From CAYWHE01 sp964458125 (GTDB lineage Bacteria > Bacteroidota > Bacteroidia > AKYH767-A > OLB10): a stretch of DNA of 14,234 bases. Where the stretch lies: NCBI GenBank assembly GCA_964458125.1, contig CAYWHE010000099.1, positions 1-14,234 on the forward strand, read 5' to 3'. Shown piece by piece: positions 1 through 7,326 of this stretch. The notes beneath the pieces are model-generated. The model saw only the letters and a list, made by a program, of their open reading frames with translations. It was not told the DNA's origin and made no database searches. A program made the position numbers and the translations under genes. How positions within the stretch are numbered: the stretch's first letter is position 1; the number at the start of each line of letters is the position of its first letter.

Positions 1-2
1 TA

Positions 3-43
3 CGACTTTCACTTCGGACTTTGTCCTTGTAAAAGTCAAGTCG
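3..43. repeat. nested imperfect inverted repeat at left edge
   Basis: Three short complementary arm pairs are nested here: CGACTT (3-8) with AAGTCG (38-43), ACTT (11-14) with AAGT (33-36), and GGAC (16-19) with GTCC (23-26) around a TTT loop. No open reading frame with recognisable content covers it. It lies beyond the terminator of the OmpA gene, and the window edge cuts off its context. It could be the edge of a dispersed intergenic repeat or chance pairing. Confidence 0.25.
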
Positions 44-48
44 AATTG

Positions 49-80
49 AAAAAAAAAGGGGCCGTTTCACCCACGACCCC
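49..80 (-). terminator. intrinsic terminator of the OmpA-family gene
   Basis: Read on the minus strand, GGGGTCG (80-74) pairs with CGGCCCC (64-58) across a nine-base loop. This gives a seven-pair stem with one G-U wobble, followed at once by nine T residues (57-49). It begins about 25 bp after the stop codon of the OmpA-family gene. Strong stem, short loop and T tract make this a textbook rho-independent terminator. Confidence 0.9.
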
Positions 81-104
81 ATTCCTGCTTAATTTTTTAA
101 CCTC

Positions 105-1610
105 TTATTCGGCCACCTTAAAGTCAACCCGGCGGTTCATGGAATTCATCTTGTTTGCCAGCGGTTCGGACTTGCCTTTAGTCTCCGTCGTGATGCGGGC
201 CGCATCGATGCCATAATGTTTTACCAGGTGATTTTTCGCGGCATCGGCACGTTTCTGACCGAGGTTCATGTTTAACTGTTCGCCGCCAACAATATCGGCA
301 TTACCGGTAATGATAATTTTTATTTCCGGGTTAGCCTTCATCATGCGGGCAATGACAAGCAAACGATCCTGCTGATTGGCCTTTATGGCCGATTTATCGG
401 TATCAAAGAATACGGATGGCAGGAAACCGGAAGAACTCATCATGGTTTTGGAAGTGACCGTGTTTACCGGAATGGTCATGCCCTGGAAATTAACCAGGGA
501 ACCCTTCTGGGTATTGGGCTCCAGGTCCCGGCTGTCAGGAACTCCGTCGACATCCGTATCCGTTTCCACGCCATTGGCATCCACCTTGGCTCCCTTTGGT
601 GAGAAGGGATCGCCATCCTTGGCATCCGGCACACCATCATTATCAGAATCAATGGCTGTTCCGTCACCATAAACCTTTGCTCCTTCTGGTGTTGAGTTAT
701 CCTTGTCAAACATGTCGGCCACTCCGTCCTTGTCCTTATCGCCGGAAAGAACATCCACTTTATCCTTCAGATCGGCAATGTCGTTATAGACAACCTCCAT
801 GGGGTTTACCCATTCCATCTGCTGCTGCTTTTTGCCAAACGTATAATTCACATTCACCGATGCAACGGTGTATCCGTCATAGGCGGTAGTTGGCTTACGG
901 GTAGCATCGATCTCATCGGTAAGCGCCCGTCGGTAAGCCAGTTCCAGGCCTACATCAAAGCGTTTGATCCGGTATTTCACCCCGGCTCCGACAGGCACCA
1001 TCAGTTTGGTGTTTCCGTTCAACGGTTTACGGGTCAGACCCGTGATTTTATTTCCATTGATATCCTTGAAAGTAACCTCTGAATTATAGTTGATTACGCC
1101 AACACCGACCATAATATTGAAATGAAATTTCTTATTCCTTTTCAGGTAGCTGATATTACCAAACGTATAAACCATATCCAGGGAGCCTTCGATATATTGC
1201 GATTTAAAGATATTTAACGTCAGGTTATTCGGATCAATTAAATTCTGGCTGTTGAAGCCCGGCATGCCGTCGATGCGACCCTGTTGATCGACACTATAAT
1301 AATCCTCACCGGTGAACTGACCCATCATTCCCCTCAGCCTGAGGCCGATGGAGTGGGTTGCCTGGTAGTTAAAGGCCAGTCCGTATGAAAGATTGATGGG
1401 AAAATTGGTGATTTTGTCCTCGTTTCCCTTTTTCTTTTGAATGTCACCCTGGAAGGCATTGGGGCCTACCGATATGCCGATGCTAAAACGGTCAAAATCC
1501 TTCCCCTTTGGCAACCCGTAACTGCTGCCGGATGTAGTGGTTTGGGCCTTCGTAATTGATGCCAGGCACATCATGAAAGCCAAATTCAATAATGCTATTC
1601 GTAAGTTCAT
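105..1610 (-). CDS. OmpA-family outer-membrane protein with thrombospondin type 3 repeats
   Basis: Predicted outer-membrane protein of 501 residues that anchors the envelope to peptidoglycan. Residues 1-22 are a signal peptide ending ASITKAQ. Residues of about 25-265 alternate polar and hydrophobic positions and contain typical porin-like stretches, so they are probably a beta-barrel. Residues 291-370 hold Asp-rich calcium-binding thrombospondin type 3 repeats (DKDKDGVAD, DSDNDGVPD, DTDVDGVPDS). Residues 395-501 form an OmpA C-terminal domain with the NAD..G segment, the RAdaaknhL helix, SEPLA and the closing NRRVDF. The frame stays open 57 bp further upstream, but the Met at 1610 is preferred: it begins the signal peptide, and the upstream Met at 1667 falls inside the promoter. 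The domain order barrel, TSP3, OmpA is common in Bacteroidota. The barrel assignment is inferred from sequence character only. Confidence 0.9.
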   Translation of the reverse strand: MNLRIALLNLAFMMCLASITKAQTTTSGSSYGLPKGKDFDRFSIGISVGPNAFQGDIQKKKGNEDKITNFPINLSYGLAFNYQATHSIGLRLRGMMGQFTGEDYYSVDQQGRIDGMPGFNSQNLIDPNNLTLNIFKSQYIEGSLDMVYTFGNISYLKRNKKFHFNIMVGVGVINYNSEVTFKDINGNKITGLTRKPLNGNTKLMVPVGAGVKYRIKRFDVGLELAYRRALTDEIDATRKPTTAYDGYTVASVNVNYTFGKKQQQMEWVNPMEVVYNDIADLKDKVDVLSGDKDKDGVADMFDKDNSTPEGAKVYGDGTAIDSDNDGVPDAKDGDPFSPKGAKVDANGVETDTDVDGVPDSRDLEPNTQKGSLVNFQGMTIPVNTVTSKTMMSSSGFLPSVFFDTDKSAIKANQQDRLLVIARMMKANPEIKIIITGNADIVGGEQLNMNLGQKRADAAKNHLVKHYGIDAARITTETKGKSEPLANKMNSMNRRVDFKVAE

Positions 1611-1638
1611 TTGGTTGGGTTTTCTGTTAATTCGAATG

Positions 1639-1669
1639 CAAGTATAGCTAATGTTTTGGAAAATCAAAA
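1639..1669 (-). promoter_or_regulatory. promoter of the OmpA-family gene
   Basis: On the minus strand a TTTTG (1669-1665) stands 18 bp before TATACTTG (1646-1639), a one-mismatch fit to the Bacteroidota -7 box TAnnTTTG. The start codon at 1610 follows 28 bp later. The position supports the shorter start for the gene, since the upstream Met codon would overlap the -33 element. Confidence 0.6.
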
Positions 1670-1732
1670 CGAAACTGAAGCCCTTTCGGCGGGCAGGCCA
1701 GCGCGCAAATTGATATCACAACTACCTATATA

Positions 1733-2347
1733 TCAGTTAGTTACAGAGTTATTAAAAATTTTTGTCAATAACTTGCTCAGGTGGGCGGGTTGCCCGATGA
1801 AATCCAGGTCATCGGTATCGATCATCATGATTTCCGGCGCCACTCCTGCGGCAAAAAAACGGTGGTACCCATCCTGTAACTGCCGCAGGTATTGATCCGA
1901 AATTTCTCCTTCATAGGACCGGCCACGTTTTTTAATATTATGCTGCAAATGCGGAATTGATTTATGCAGGTAGACCACCAGGTCGGGTCTGGGCAAAAAG
2001 GAATGAATGATATCGTAAAAGCGCCTGTAAAGTTCAAGTTCTTCTTCCCGGAGATTAACCGAAGCAAAAACCAGGGATTTGTCAAAAAGGTAATCCGATA
2101 CGATGGCCTGACCGGACTGTCCGGCTTCGGAAAGCAGTTTCTTCAGTTGCCGGTAACGTTCAGCCAGAAAAGACAGCTCGAGTGGAAAGGCAAAACGATC
2201 CGGATCCTTATAAAACTGAGGCAGGAAGGTATTATCGGCAAACTCCTCCAAAACGGGAATCCGGTTGTATTTCGATGCAATAATTTTAGCCAGGGATGTT
2301 TTACCGGAACCGATATTGCCTTCGATGACGAGGTAATGGCTTTTCAT
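1733..2347 (-). CDS. deoxynucleoside kinase (dNK/dGK-dAK family)
   Basis: Predicted to phosphorylate deoxynucleosides to their 5'-monophosphates using ATP, the salvage step of dNTP synthesis in the cytoplasm. The 204-residue length is normal for the family. Residues 10-18 are the P-loop GNIGSGKTS. FADNTFLPQFYKDP follows, with the acidic residue expected near the base-binding site. SDYLFDKSLVFA fills the place of the family's DRS-type motif. KKRGRSYEGEISDQYL is the arginine-rich lid. The start at 2347 gives the family's usual N-terminus (MKSHYLVIEGNIG). The same frame runs open to 2593, but that extension only covers folK out of frame and shows no family similarity. ATG of this gene overlaps TGA of folK as ATGA, which implies translational coupling. 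The sequence does not settle whether the substrate is dA, dG or broader. Confidence 0.92.
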   Translation of the reverse strand: MKSHYLVIEGNIGSGKTSLAKIIASKYNRIPVLEEFADNTFLPQFYKDPDRFAFPLELSFLAERYRQLKKLLSEAGQSGQAIVSDYLFDKSLVFASVNLREEELELYRRFYDIIHSFLPRPDLVVYLHKSIPHLQHNIKKRGRSYEGEISDQYLRQLQDGYHRFFAAGVAPEIMMIDTDDLDFIGQPAHLSKLLTKIFNNSVTN

Positions 2348-2871
2348 AGGGAAGGCCATTGCCCTTCGGTTTTTATGACTTTCACCACTGCCAGTTTGTC
2401 CTGGCATGCTGCGGCCAGCTGGCTTATGGAGAGGCCTGAAACGGGATGCCTGAAGCCGGGCAACAACTCCTTCAGCGGCACCAATGCAAACATTCTGTTG
2501 GCGATTTCGGGATGTGGAATGGTCAGGCCTGGCTCCTGCACGACCTGCTCTCCATAAAAAAGGATGTCGAGATCGATGGTCCTGGGAGCCCATCTTTCAT
2601 GCCGTTCACGGCCCATGGATTGTTCAATATCCAGAAGGGTTTTCAACAAGTGCCCGGGAGACAACCCGGTATGGATGACGAAAGCCTGGTTCAGGAATGC
2701 CGGCTGATCCTCTTTGCCCCATGCAGCCGTTTCATAAACCGAGGAGATGTCTGTTAAAGGGCCTGCCTGTTGCCGTATCAGATTCCTGGCTTTTTCAAGA
2801 AATCCATAGCGGTCACCGGAATTGGATCCGGCCAGGATGACAATGGGAACAGGAAAAACAGGACGGTTCAT
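2344..2871 (-). CDS. folK: 2-amino-4-hydroxy-6-hydroxymethyldihydropteridine pyrophosphokinase
   Basis: HPPK transfers pyrophosphate from ATP to 6-hydroxymethyl-7,8-dihydropterin, the step before dihydropteroate synthase in folate synthesis. The 175-residue protein has the N-terminal strand and GSNSGDR loop (residues 15-21, usually GSNlGDR), the pterin-site segment VYETAAWG, and NQAF. It also carries the family signature RWAPRTIDLDIL (residues 93-104), with the metal-binding aspartates D100 and D102 and the catalytic-loop R97. IPHPEIANRMFALVPLKEL closes the core. The start at 2871 leaves nine residues before the first core strand, which is acceptable. It has its own -7 box 29 bp upstream, and its stop overlaps the start of the deoxynucleoside kinase. 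The pairing of folate and dNTP salvage genes probably makes one two-gene operon. Confidence 0.95.
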   Translation of the reverse strand: MNRPVFPVPIVILAGSNSGDRYGFLEKARNLIRQQAGPLTDISSVYETAAWGKEDQPAFLNQAFVIHTGLSPGHLLKTLLDIEQSMGRERHERWAPRTIDLDILFYGEQVVQEPGLTIPHPEIANRMFALVPLKELLPGFRHPVSGLSISQLAAACQDKLAVVKVIKTEGQWPSL

Positions 2872-2899
2872 GGTACCGGGATTCAGGGATGGAACAAGA

Positions 2900-2907
2900 C
2901 AAAAGTA
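2900..2907 (-). promoter_or_regulatory. -7 promoter box upstream of folK
   Basis: TACTTTTG on the minus strand matches all six fixed positions of the Bacteroidota -7 consensus TAnnTTTG and ends 28 bp before the folK start codon. I see no good TTG at the expected -33 distance, so the assignment rests on the -7 box and its position. Confidence 0.5.
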
Positions 2908-2991
2908 CTAAACAAAAGCCCTAAATATTCATATGAAAGGGACCGGCCGGAAAGGGATTTTCAGCGCGCGGCAAAAGAAATACCTGCAGGC

Positions 2992-3762
2992 TTATACTTT
3001 ATTGAAATCGCGAAGCCGGAGCGAAGTGATGACCTGTTTGGTTTGCAGCGGGAAGTCGCCTTTCATCATCCAGTCGTAATAGGAAGGTTCGGCTTTAAAT
3101 ACCTCGGCCACCAGTTTTCCCTTATGCTTTCCGAAATTAAACACTTCTTCCTTCCGGTCATTCATAATTATACGTCCAGCAAGATCGACATTATTACCCA
3201 TCGTACTGAATTCCTGCAGGTAATCCACGTCATTTTTCAGGTCCTCGTATTTATCCAGCTGTGCTTCGAGGATTTCCAGTGTAGCGAGGGTATCCGCTTC
3301 CGCACTATGGGCATTTTGAATTTCCTTCTTACAATAAAAACGGTAGGCGGCGGCCAGGGTCCTTTCTTCTTTTTTATGAAAGATGTTCTGTACGTCAATC
3401 AGCCTTCTTCCTTTCATCTCAAACTGAAGGCCCGCCCTTAAAAATTCATCCACCAGCATGGGCACATCAAAACGATTGGAGTTATAACCGGCCAGGTCGC
3501 AGTTTTCGAGGAACTGGTTCAGTTCATGGGCAAGCGACTTAAACGAAGGCGCATCCTTCACATCTTCATCAAAGATATGATGTATTGCTGAAGAGGATGC
3601 GGGTATGGGCATTTCGGGGTTAATCCTTTTGGTTTTCACCTGCCTGCTTCCATCGGGCAATAATTTGGCAATGGAAATCTCGATAATGCGGTCGGCCCCG
3701 ATATTGACACCGGTAGTTTCCAGGTCAAAAAAAGCAAGGGGACGTGTAATTTTTACATTCAT
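2992..3762 (-). CDS. DnaQ-like DEDDh 3'-5' exonuclease with ExoX-like C-terminal domain
   Basis: Predicted 3'-5' exonuclease of 256 residues. All five DEDDh catalytic residues are present: D13 and E15 in FFDLETTG (ExoI), D99 in AGYNSNRFDVPML (ExoII), and H152 and D157 in AHSAEADTLAT (ExoIII). The nuclease domain ends near residue 175. The last 50 or so residues contain FNFGKHKGK and YYDWMMKGDFP, which resemble the small C-terminal domain seen after the nuclease in exodeoxyribonuclease X-type proteins (DUF3820-like). The protein is too short to be a polymerase, so it is a free-standing repair or proofreading-type nuclease rather than the polymerase III epsilon chain. The start at 3762 puts the first catalytic strand ten residues in, as usual. 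It lies 53 bp downstream of the PD40 gene with no clear promoter between, so they may be co-transcribed. Confidence 0.9.
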   Translation of the reverse strand: MNVKITRPLAFFDLETTGVNIGADRIIEISIAKLLPDGSRQVKTKRINPEMPIPASSSAIHHIFDEDVKDAPSFKSLAHELNQFLENCDLAGYNSNRFDVPMLVDEFLRAGLQFEMKGRRLIDVQNIFHKKEERTLAAAYRFYCKKEIQNAHSAEADTLATLEILEAQLDKYEDLKNDVDYLQEFSTMGNNVDLAGRIIMNDRKEEVFNFGKHKGKLVAEVFKAEPSYYDWMMKGDFPLQTKQVITSLRLRDFNKV

Positions 3763-3815
3763 AAAAATAAGTTTGGTTTATCTGAAGGCGTTTGGTTCTG
3801 TTTATTCCGAAATAA

Positions 3816-5411
3816 TCACTGGCACTTAAATACATGAATCATCACCTCGGACCCGTCATCCGGGATGGTAAAATCCTCATCCACCTTTCCCTGCTTATCC
3901 GTAATCACTTTGATATGATAATCACCGGCCGGCAGCGGAGCCAGGAATTTTCCGGTGGCGGCATTGGTGGTAATATCGCCCATAGCTGCGCCGGTAGATT
4001 TGCGGGTCAGATTCACCTGCAGGTTTTTGCCCGGCATCCCCGAAAGAGTCAGTACCTGGCCTTTTACCAGCACGAGCCTGGTTGGCACCAGGGACTGGCT
4101 GAGGGTAACCCTGTAGAGATCGAAATCACCAAAACCGGAATCACGTACAGCGCTTACATAGGCTGTTTTCCCGTTGGTGGTCATGGAAATGGTCAGATCA
4201 TCATAAACGGAATTCAGCGGATAGCCAATGTTTTCGGGCTTTGACCAGCGTTCCTTGCCGTCGTAGGATACGGATTTGAAAATATCGTAGCCTCCCATGG
4301 AATTATGCCCGGTTGATGCGAAAAACAAGGTCTGCCCGTCGGAAAACATATAAGGATTATCTTCATCGTATTTGGTATTGATAGGCTCGCCCAGGTTCAC
4401 GGGCTTACCCCAGGTGCCGCCCGCCCATTCACATTTGTAGATGTCCCGGCCTCCCAAACCACCCTTCCGTTCACTGGAGAAAAACAGTGTCGTGCCATCC
4501 GGCGAAAGACAGGCTCCCGTTTCATGCTCCCCTGTTTTAAAAGCCTGTCCGATCATCACAGCCTTCTGGTAACTTTTACCTTTCAAATCGGCCTGGAAAA
4601 TATCTCCTTCATTTTCGGGCGATTCTCTATACAGGAGCAGTTTTTCACCGGCACAGGTCAGGAAGAGCGACTCTTCATAATTTTCAGAGTTAATATTGAT
4701 ACCGATATTTTTAGCTTTCAGCCAGACGGAATCAAAGGTTGTGTAGTAGATATCCGATGGAATTTCTCCCAGGGCATCCATCAATCCGCCGGTGTTGCCT
4801 TTGCGGTTGGAAGTGAATACCAGAATGGAGTCATCTGCCGTAACCAGCGCCCTGAATTCGGCATAGCTGGTGTTGATCCCCTTCCCGAGATTCATGAATT
4901 CGGCATTTACAGGATTTTTAACCAATGCGGCAGCATTGGTGCACCATCCAATATGTTGCTCGAGTTCGTATTTGGGGTTTACCTTTCCTTTGTTGACTTC
5001 CCTGAATTTCTCATAGGTTTCGATGGCTTTTTCAAACTCCCCATTCGCGTGATAAGCGGCCGCCAGGTCAAACAGGATATCCTTCGGTGCATCCTTCTGG
5101 GTGGATACATATTCCAGAAAGTCAGCCGCTTTCCTTCTGTCGATATTGGTACGCAAATAACAGATGCCTGCCTTGTAATTATAATCGGTGTTGTTCGAGT
5201 TGGTGTCGAACAGGCGCAGGTAACGGGTCAGCGCTTCCTTGTAACTGCCCTGCTTAAAATAATCGGCAGCTTCTGATTTTACCGTGGATTCTTCTTCCTT
5301 GGTTAAAGGCTTTGGTTTAGGCGCTTTTCGCTGTGCCAAAGCACCGGAAAAAACAAAAAAACTTATCATAACCGAAGTGATCAGGAGGGTGGACGGAATA
5401 AATCGTTTCAT
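3816..5411 (-). CDS. TPR and PD40 beta-propeller envelope protein (PorE-like, no OmpA domain)
   Basis: Exported protein of 531 residues. Residues 1-27 are a signal peptide ending GALAQ; there is no lipobox cysteine, so it is not an evident lipoprotein. Residues 45-160 are tetratricopeptide repeats (EAADYFKQGSYKEAL, AAAYHANGEFEKAIETYEKF). Residues 172-438 form a PD40/WD40-like propeller with recurring strands (LSPDGTTLFFSSERKGGLGG..DIYKC, FSDGQTLFFASTGHNSMGGYDIFKS). Residues 445-531 look like a carboxypeptidase-regulatory-like beta-sandwich. This is the domain order of the T9SS accessory protein PorE and its relatives, but PorE also carries an N-terminal lipid anchor and a C-terminal OmpA domain, both absent here. 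It is therefore better called a PorE-like paralogue of unknown role at the periplasmic face of the envelope. The start at 5411 gives a clean signal peptide. Confidence 0.85.
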   Translation of the reverse strand: MKRFIPSTLLITSVMISFFVFSGALAQRKAPKPKPLTKEEESTVKSEAADYFKQGSYKEALTRYLRLFDTNSNNTDYNYKAGICYLRTNIDRRKAADFLEYVSTQKDAPKDILFDLAAAYHANGEFEKAIETYEKFREVNKGKVNPKYELEQHIGWCTNAAALVKNPVNAEFMNLGKGINTSYAEFRALVTADDSILVFTSNRKGNTGGLMDALGEIPSDIYYTTFDSVWLKAKNIGININSENYEESLFLTCAGEKLLLYRESPENEGDIFQADLKGKSYQKAVMIGQAFKTGEHETGACLSPDGTTLFFSSERKGGLGGRDIYKCEWAGGTWGKPVNLGEPINTKYDEDNPYMFSDGQTLFFASTGHNSMGGYDIFKSVSYDGKERWSKPENIGYPLNSVYDDLTISMTTNGKTAYVSAVRDSGFGDFDLYRVTLSQSLVPTRLVLVKGQVLTLSGMPGKNLQVNLTRKSTGAAMGDITTNAATGKFLAPLPAGDYHIKVITDKQGKVDEDFTIPDDGSEVMIHVFKCQ

Positions 5412-5523
5412 GGGGATAATAACTAGTGGTTCCGGATTTCCCCGCAGGAAATGAAACCGGTTGAACTGTTGAAATGGTTAATGGTTGTAAAGTTAAGGAA
5501 GATTATCATGTCCGGAACGGGGT

Positions 5524-6852
5524 TCATATTTTCCGGTCTGCATCAAACTGTTCGAGGTAATCGGCCACCCGCCTGATAAAACTTCCGCCCAGGGAACCGT
5601 CCACCACGCGATGGTCATATGAAAGTGAAAGGAACATCATATGCCTGATGGCAATTGCATCGCCCTGGGGTGTTTCAATGACGGCCGGTTTTTTCCGGAT
5701 GGCACCAACGGCCAGTATGGCTACCTGGGGCTGGTTGATGATGGGTGTTCCCATGACATTGCCGAATGATCCGACATTGGTGATGGTAAAAGTGCCGCCC
5801 TGGATTTCATCCGGTAACAGTTTATTGGCACGGGCCCGCGCGGCCAGGTCATTCACGGATTTGGTGAGACCGATGAGGTTCATCCGGTCGGCATTTTTAA
5901 TGACCGGAACAATGAGGTTGCCCGTAGGAAGGGCCGTGGCCATGCCGATGTTGATGTTTTTTTTAATCAACAACCGGGTTCCGTCAACCGAAATGTTAAT
6001 CATCGGGAAGTCTTTAATGGCCAAAGCTACCGCTTCAATAAAAACCGGGGTGAAGGTGATCTTCTCCTTTTCTCTCTTTTCAAATTCGTTTTTAATTTTA
6101 TTCCTCCACAGCACCAGGTTGGTGACATCGGCTTCCACATAAGAGGTGACGTGCGGGGAGGTATGCTTGCTCATCACCATATGATCGGCAATCAGCTTGC
6201 GCATGCGATCCATTTCCACTATTTCCACATCCCCGTTGAGGGAAACAGCAGGAGCAGAAACCGCTGTGGGGAGGGGTTTAACAGGGGGAGAAGGAGAAAC
6301 TTCAGATGGCGTTTTCGGGATGGGCCGGGGTGAGGTGGCACGCTTCTGAATGTAAGCCAGGATATCCTTCTTCGTCACACGTCCTTCCGTCCCGGTACCC
6401 GGTATTGCATCCAGTTCAGCAGCGCTGACGTTTTCCTGTTGTGCAATATTCCGGACCAGGGGGGAATAAAATTTTGCTGATGCACCACCGGTGGCAAGCG
6501 GTACGGGAATAATTTCTGATACCCGGGGAACAGCAACAGGAGTCGAAACCGTTTCCGGAACTGGTTCGGGAGCCCTGACCTCAGTTGCCGGAGCTGTTTC
6601 CGCTTTTTCCCCGTCAGAACCGATCAGGGCGATCAGGGCGCCAACCTGCACCACATCGCCTTCGTTAAAAAATTTTTTCAGAAGACTTCCTGCCGCCGGG
6701 GAGGGAACTTCAGAATCCACTTTATCGGTGGCGATCTCCAGAACAGGTTCATCAGCATCCACTGCATCGCCTTCGTTTTTCAGCCATTTGATGATGGTAG
6801 CCTCTGCAACACTTTCGCCCATTTTGGGCATTTTCATTTCAACCTGTGACAT
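5524..6852 (-). CDS. 2-oxo acid dehydrogenase complex E2 (dihydrolipoamide acyltransferase)
   Basis: E2 core of a 2-oxo acid dehydrogenase complex, which moves the acyl group from the lipoyl arm to CoA. The 442-residue protein has three parts. A lipoyl domain covers residues 3-80, with the lipoylated lysine K44 in EIATDKVDSEV. A peripheral-subunit-binding domain covers about 128-168 (YSPLVRNIAQQENV, GTGTEGRVTKKDIL). The acyltransferase domain covers 208-442 and ends in SYDHRVVDG with catalytic H414 and D418. Pro/Ala-rich flexible linkers at about 82-125 and 172-205 join them. No E1 or E3 gene lies next to it, so the substrate (pyruvate, branched-chain oxo acids or 2-oxoglutarate) cannot be read from context. 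The VVDG variant is found in pyruvate and branched-chain enzymes more than in 2-oxoglutarate E2, which usually reads IIDG. Confidence 0.93.
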   Translation of the reverse strand: MSQVEMKMPKMGESVAEATIIKWLKNEGDAVDADEPVLEIATDKVDSEVPSPAAGSLLKKFFNEGDVVQVGALIALIGSDGEKAETAPATEVRAPEPVPETVSTPVAVPRVSEIIPVPLATGGASAKFYSPLVRNIAQQENVSAAELDAIPGTGTEGRVTKKDILAYIQKRATSPRPIPKTPSEVSPSPPVKPLPTAVSAPAVSLNGDVEIVEMDRMRKLIADHMVMSKHTSPHVTSYVEADVTNLVLWRNKIKNEFEKREKEKITFTPVFIEAVALAIKDFPMINISVDGTRLLIKKNINIGMATALPTGNLIVPVIKNADRMNLIGLTKSVNDLAARARANKLLPDEIQGGTFTITNVGSFGNVMGTPIINQPQVAILAVGAIRKKPAVIETPQGDAIAIRHMMFLSLSYDHRVVDGSLGGSFIRRVADYLEQFDADRKI

Positions 6853-6886
6853 TGGTTTTTCAGTTAGAGCTTGCTTACTGTGGGCT

Positions 6887-6894
6887 CAAAATTA
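6887..6894 (-). promoter_or_regulatory. -7 promoter box upstream of the E2 gene
   Basis: TAATTTTG on the minus strand is a perfect TAnnTTTG match, 34 bp before the E2 start codon at 6852. The -33 region holds only a weak TTCG. It suggests the E2 gene is transcribed separately from the PspC gene upstream. Confidence 0.5.
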
Positions 6895-6983
6895 AAAAAT
6901 AAACGATTGCCGAACGAGTAAATTTTTTATACGGCCATCCCTGATGCTGATTGAAAGTGCGCGGATGAAAACGGTTAATAGAA

Positions 6984-7214
6984 TTATAAATCCCAGACGC
7001 TGCCCCTTTTCTGCCGGATCAGTTTTTTCATATCCAGCCAGAAAGCCATCACCAGGTATACAATCAGCGGGGAGCCCGCTGCGAGAAAGGAAGTATAAAT
7101 AAAAAACAGGCGGATGCGGGCAGAACGGATATGCATCCACTCGCCCATCCAGTCGCAGACACCAAAAGCGCGTTTTTCAAAAAAAGTCTTAATCAGTTCT
7201 ATGGGGTTGTTCAT
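6984..7214 (-). CDS. PspC-domain small inner-membrane protein
   Basis: Protein of 76 residues resembling the PspC domain, a membrane module linked in other bacteria to the phage-shock envelope-stress response. KRAFGVCDWMGEWM matches the PspC start (usually KkiaGVcgGlaeyf), and the following SARIRLFFIYTSFL and GSPLIVYLVMAFWLDM match the IRl.fvl..l..G..i..Yli..i part. One or two hydrophobic helices span about residues 33-63, followed by a basic tail ending SVWDL. It is a single-domain form, shorter than proteobacterial PspC, and no pspA or pspB is nearby. A good promoter stands just upstream. A second frame across the same DNA (to 7140) is a shadow with no family features. The role in stress response is inferred from the domain only. 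Confidence 0.8.
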   Translation of the reverse strand: MNNPIELIKTFFEKRAFGVCDWMGEWMHIRSARIRLFFIYTSFLAAGSPLIVYLVMAFWLDMKKLIRQKRGSVWDL

Positions 7215-7237
7215 GCTGCTTCTTCCGTAACTTCATG

Positions 7238-7268
7238 CAAATGTATGAAAAATTAAAAGACAGGTCAA
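7238..7268 (-). promoter_or_regulatory. promoter of the PspC gene
   Basis: On the minus strand TTG (7268-7266) stands exactly 20 bp before TACATTTG (7245-7238), a perfect TAnnTTTG box. The start codon at 7214 follows 23 bp after the box. Both elements and the spacing fit the Bacteroidota vegetative promoter, making this one of the two best promoters in the window. Confidence 0.75.
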
Positions 7269-7326
7269 GTGAAATCCCGTTCCATGATTTTTAGTATGTT
7301 TCGGGAAATTTCATGATGATCACTGT

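Noticed and set aside
1675..1700. Possible terminator of the deoxynucleoside kinase (GCCC/GGGC hairpin on the minus strand)
   Set aside because: Only four pairs and no continuous T tract follow it.
2348..2593. N-terminal extension of the deoxynucleoside kinase frame, giving 286 residues
   Set aside because: It lies wholly over folK out of frame, has no family similarity, and the Met at 2347 gives the normal P-loop position.
5488..5495. TAACTTTA on the minus strand as -7 box of the PD40 gene
   Set aside because: One mismatch at the important final G and no TTG at the proper distance; the gene may instead be read from the E2 promoter.
6892..7140. 82-codon minus-strand frame overlapping the PspC gene
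   Set aside because: It lies in another frame over the PspC gene, which has clear domain features and its own promoter; the overlap has none.
7295..7302. TATGTTTC as -7 box of the TMTC-like gene
   Set aside because: The last G is missing and no -33 element is found; position is plausible but support is too thin to list.
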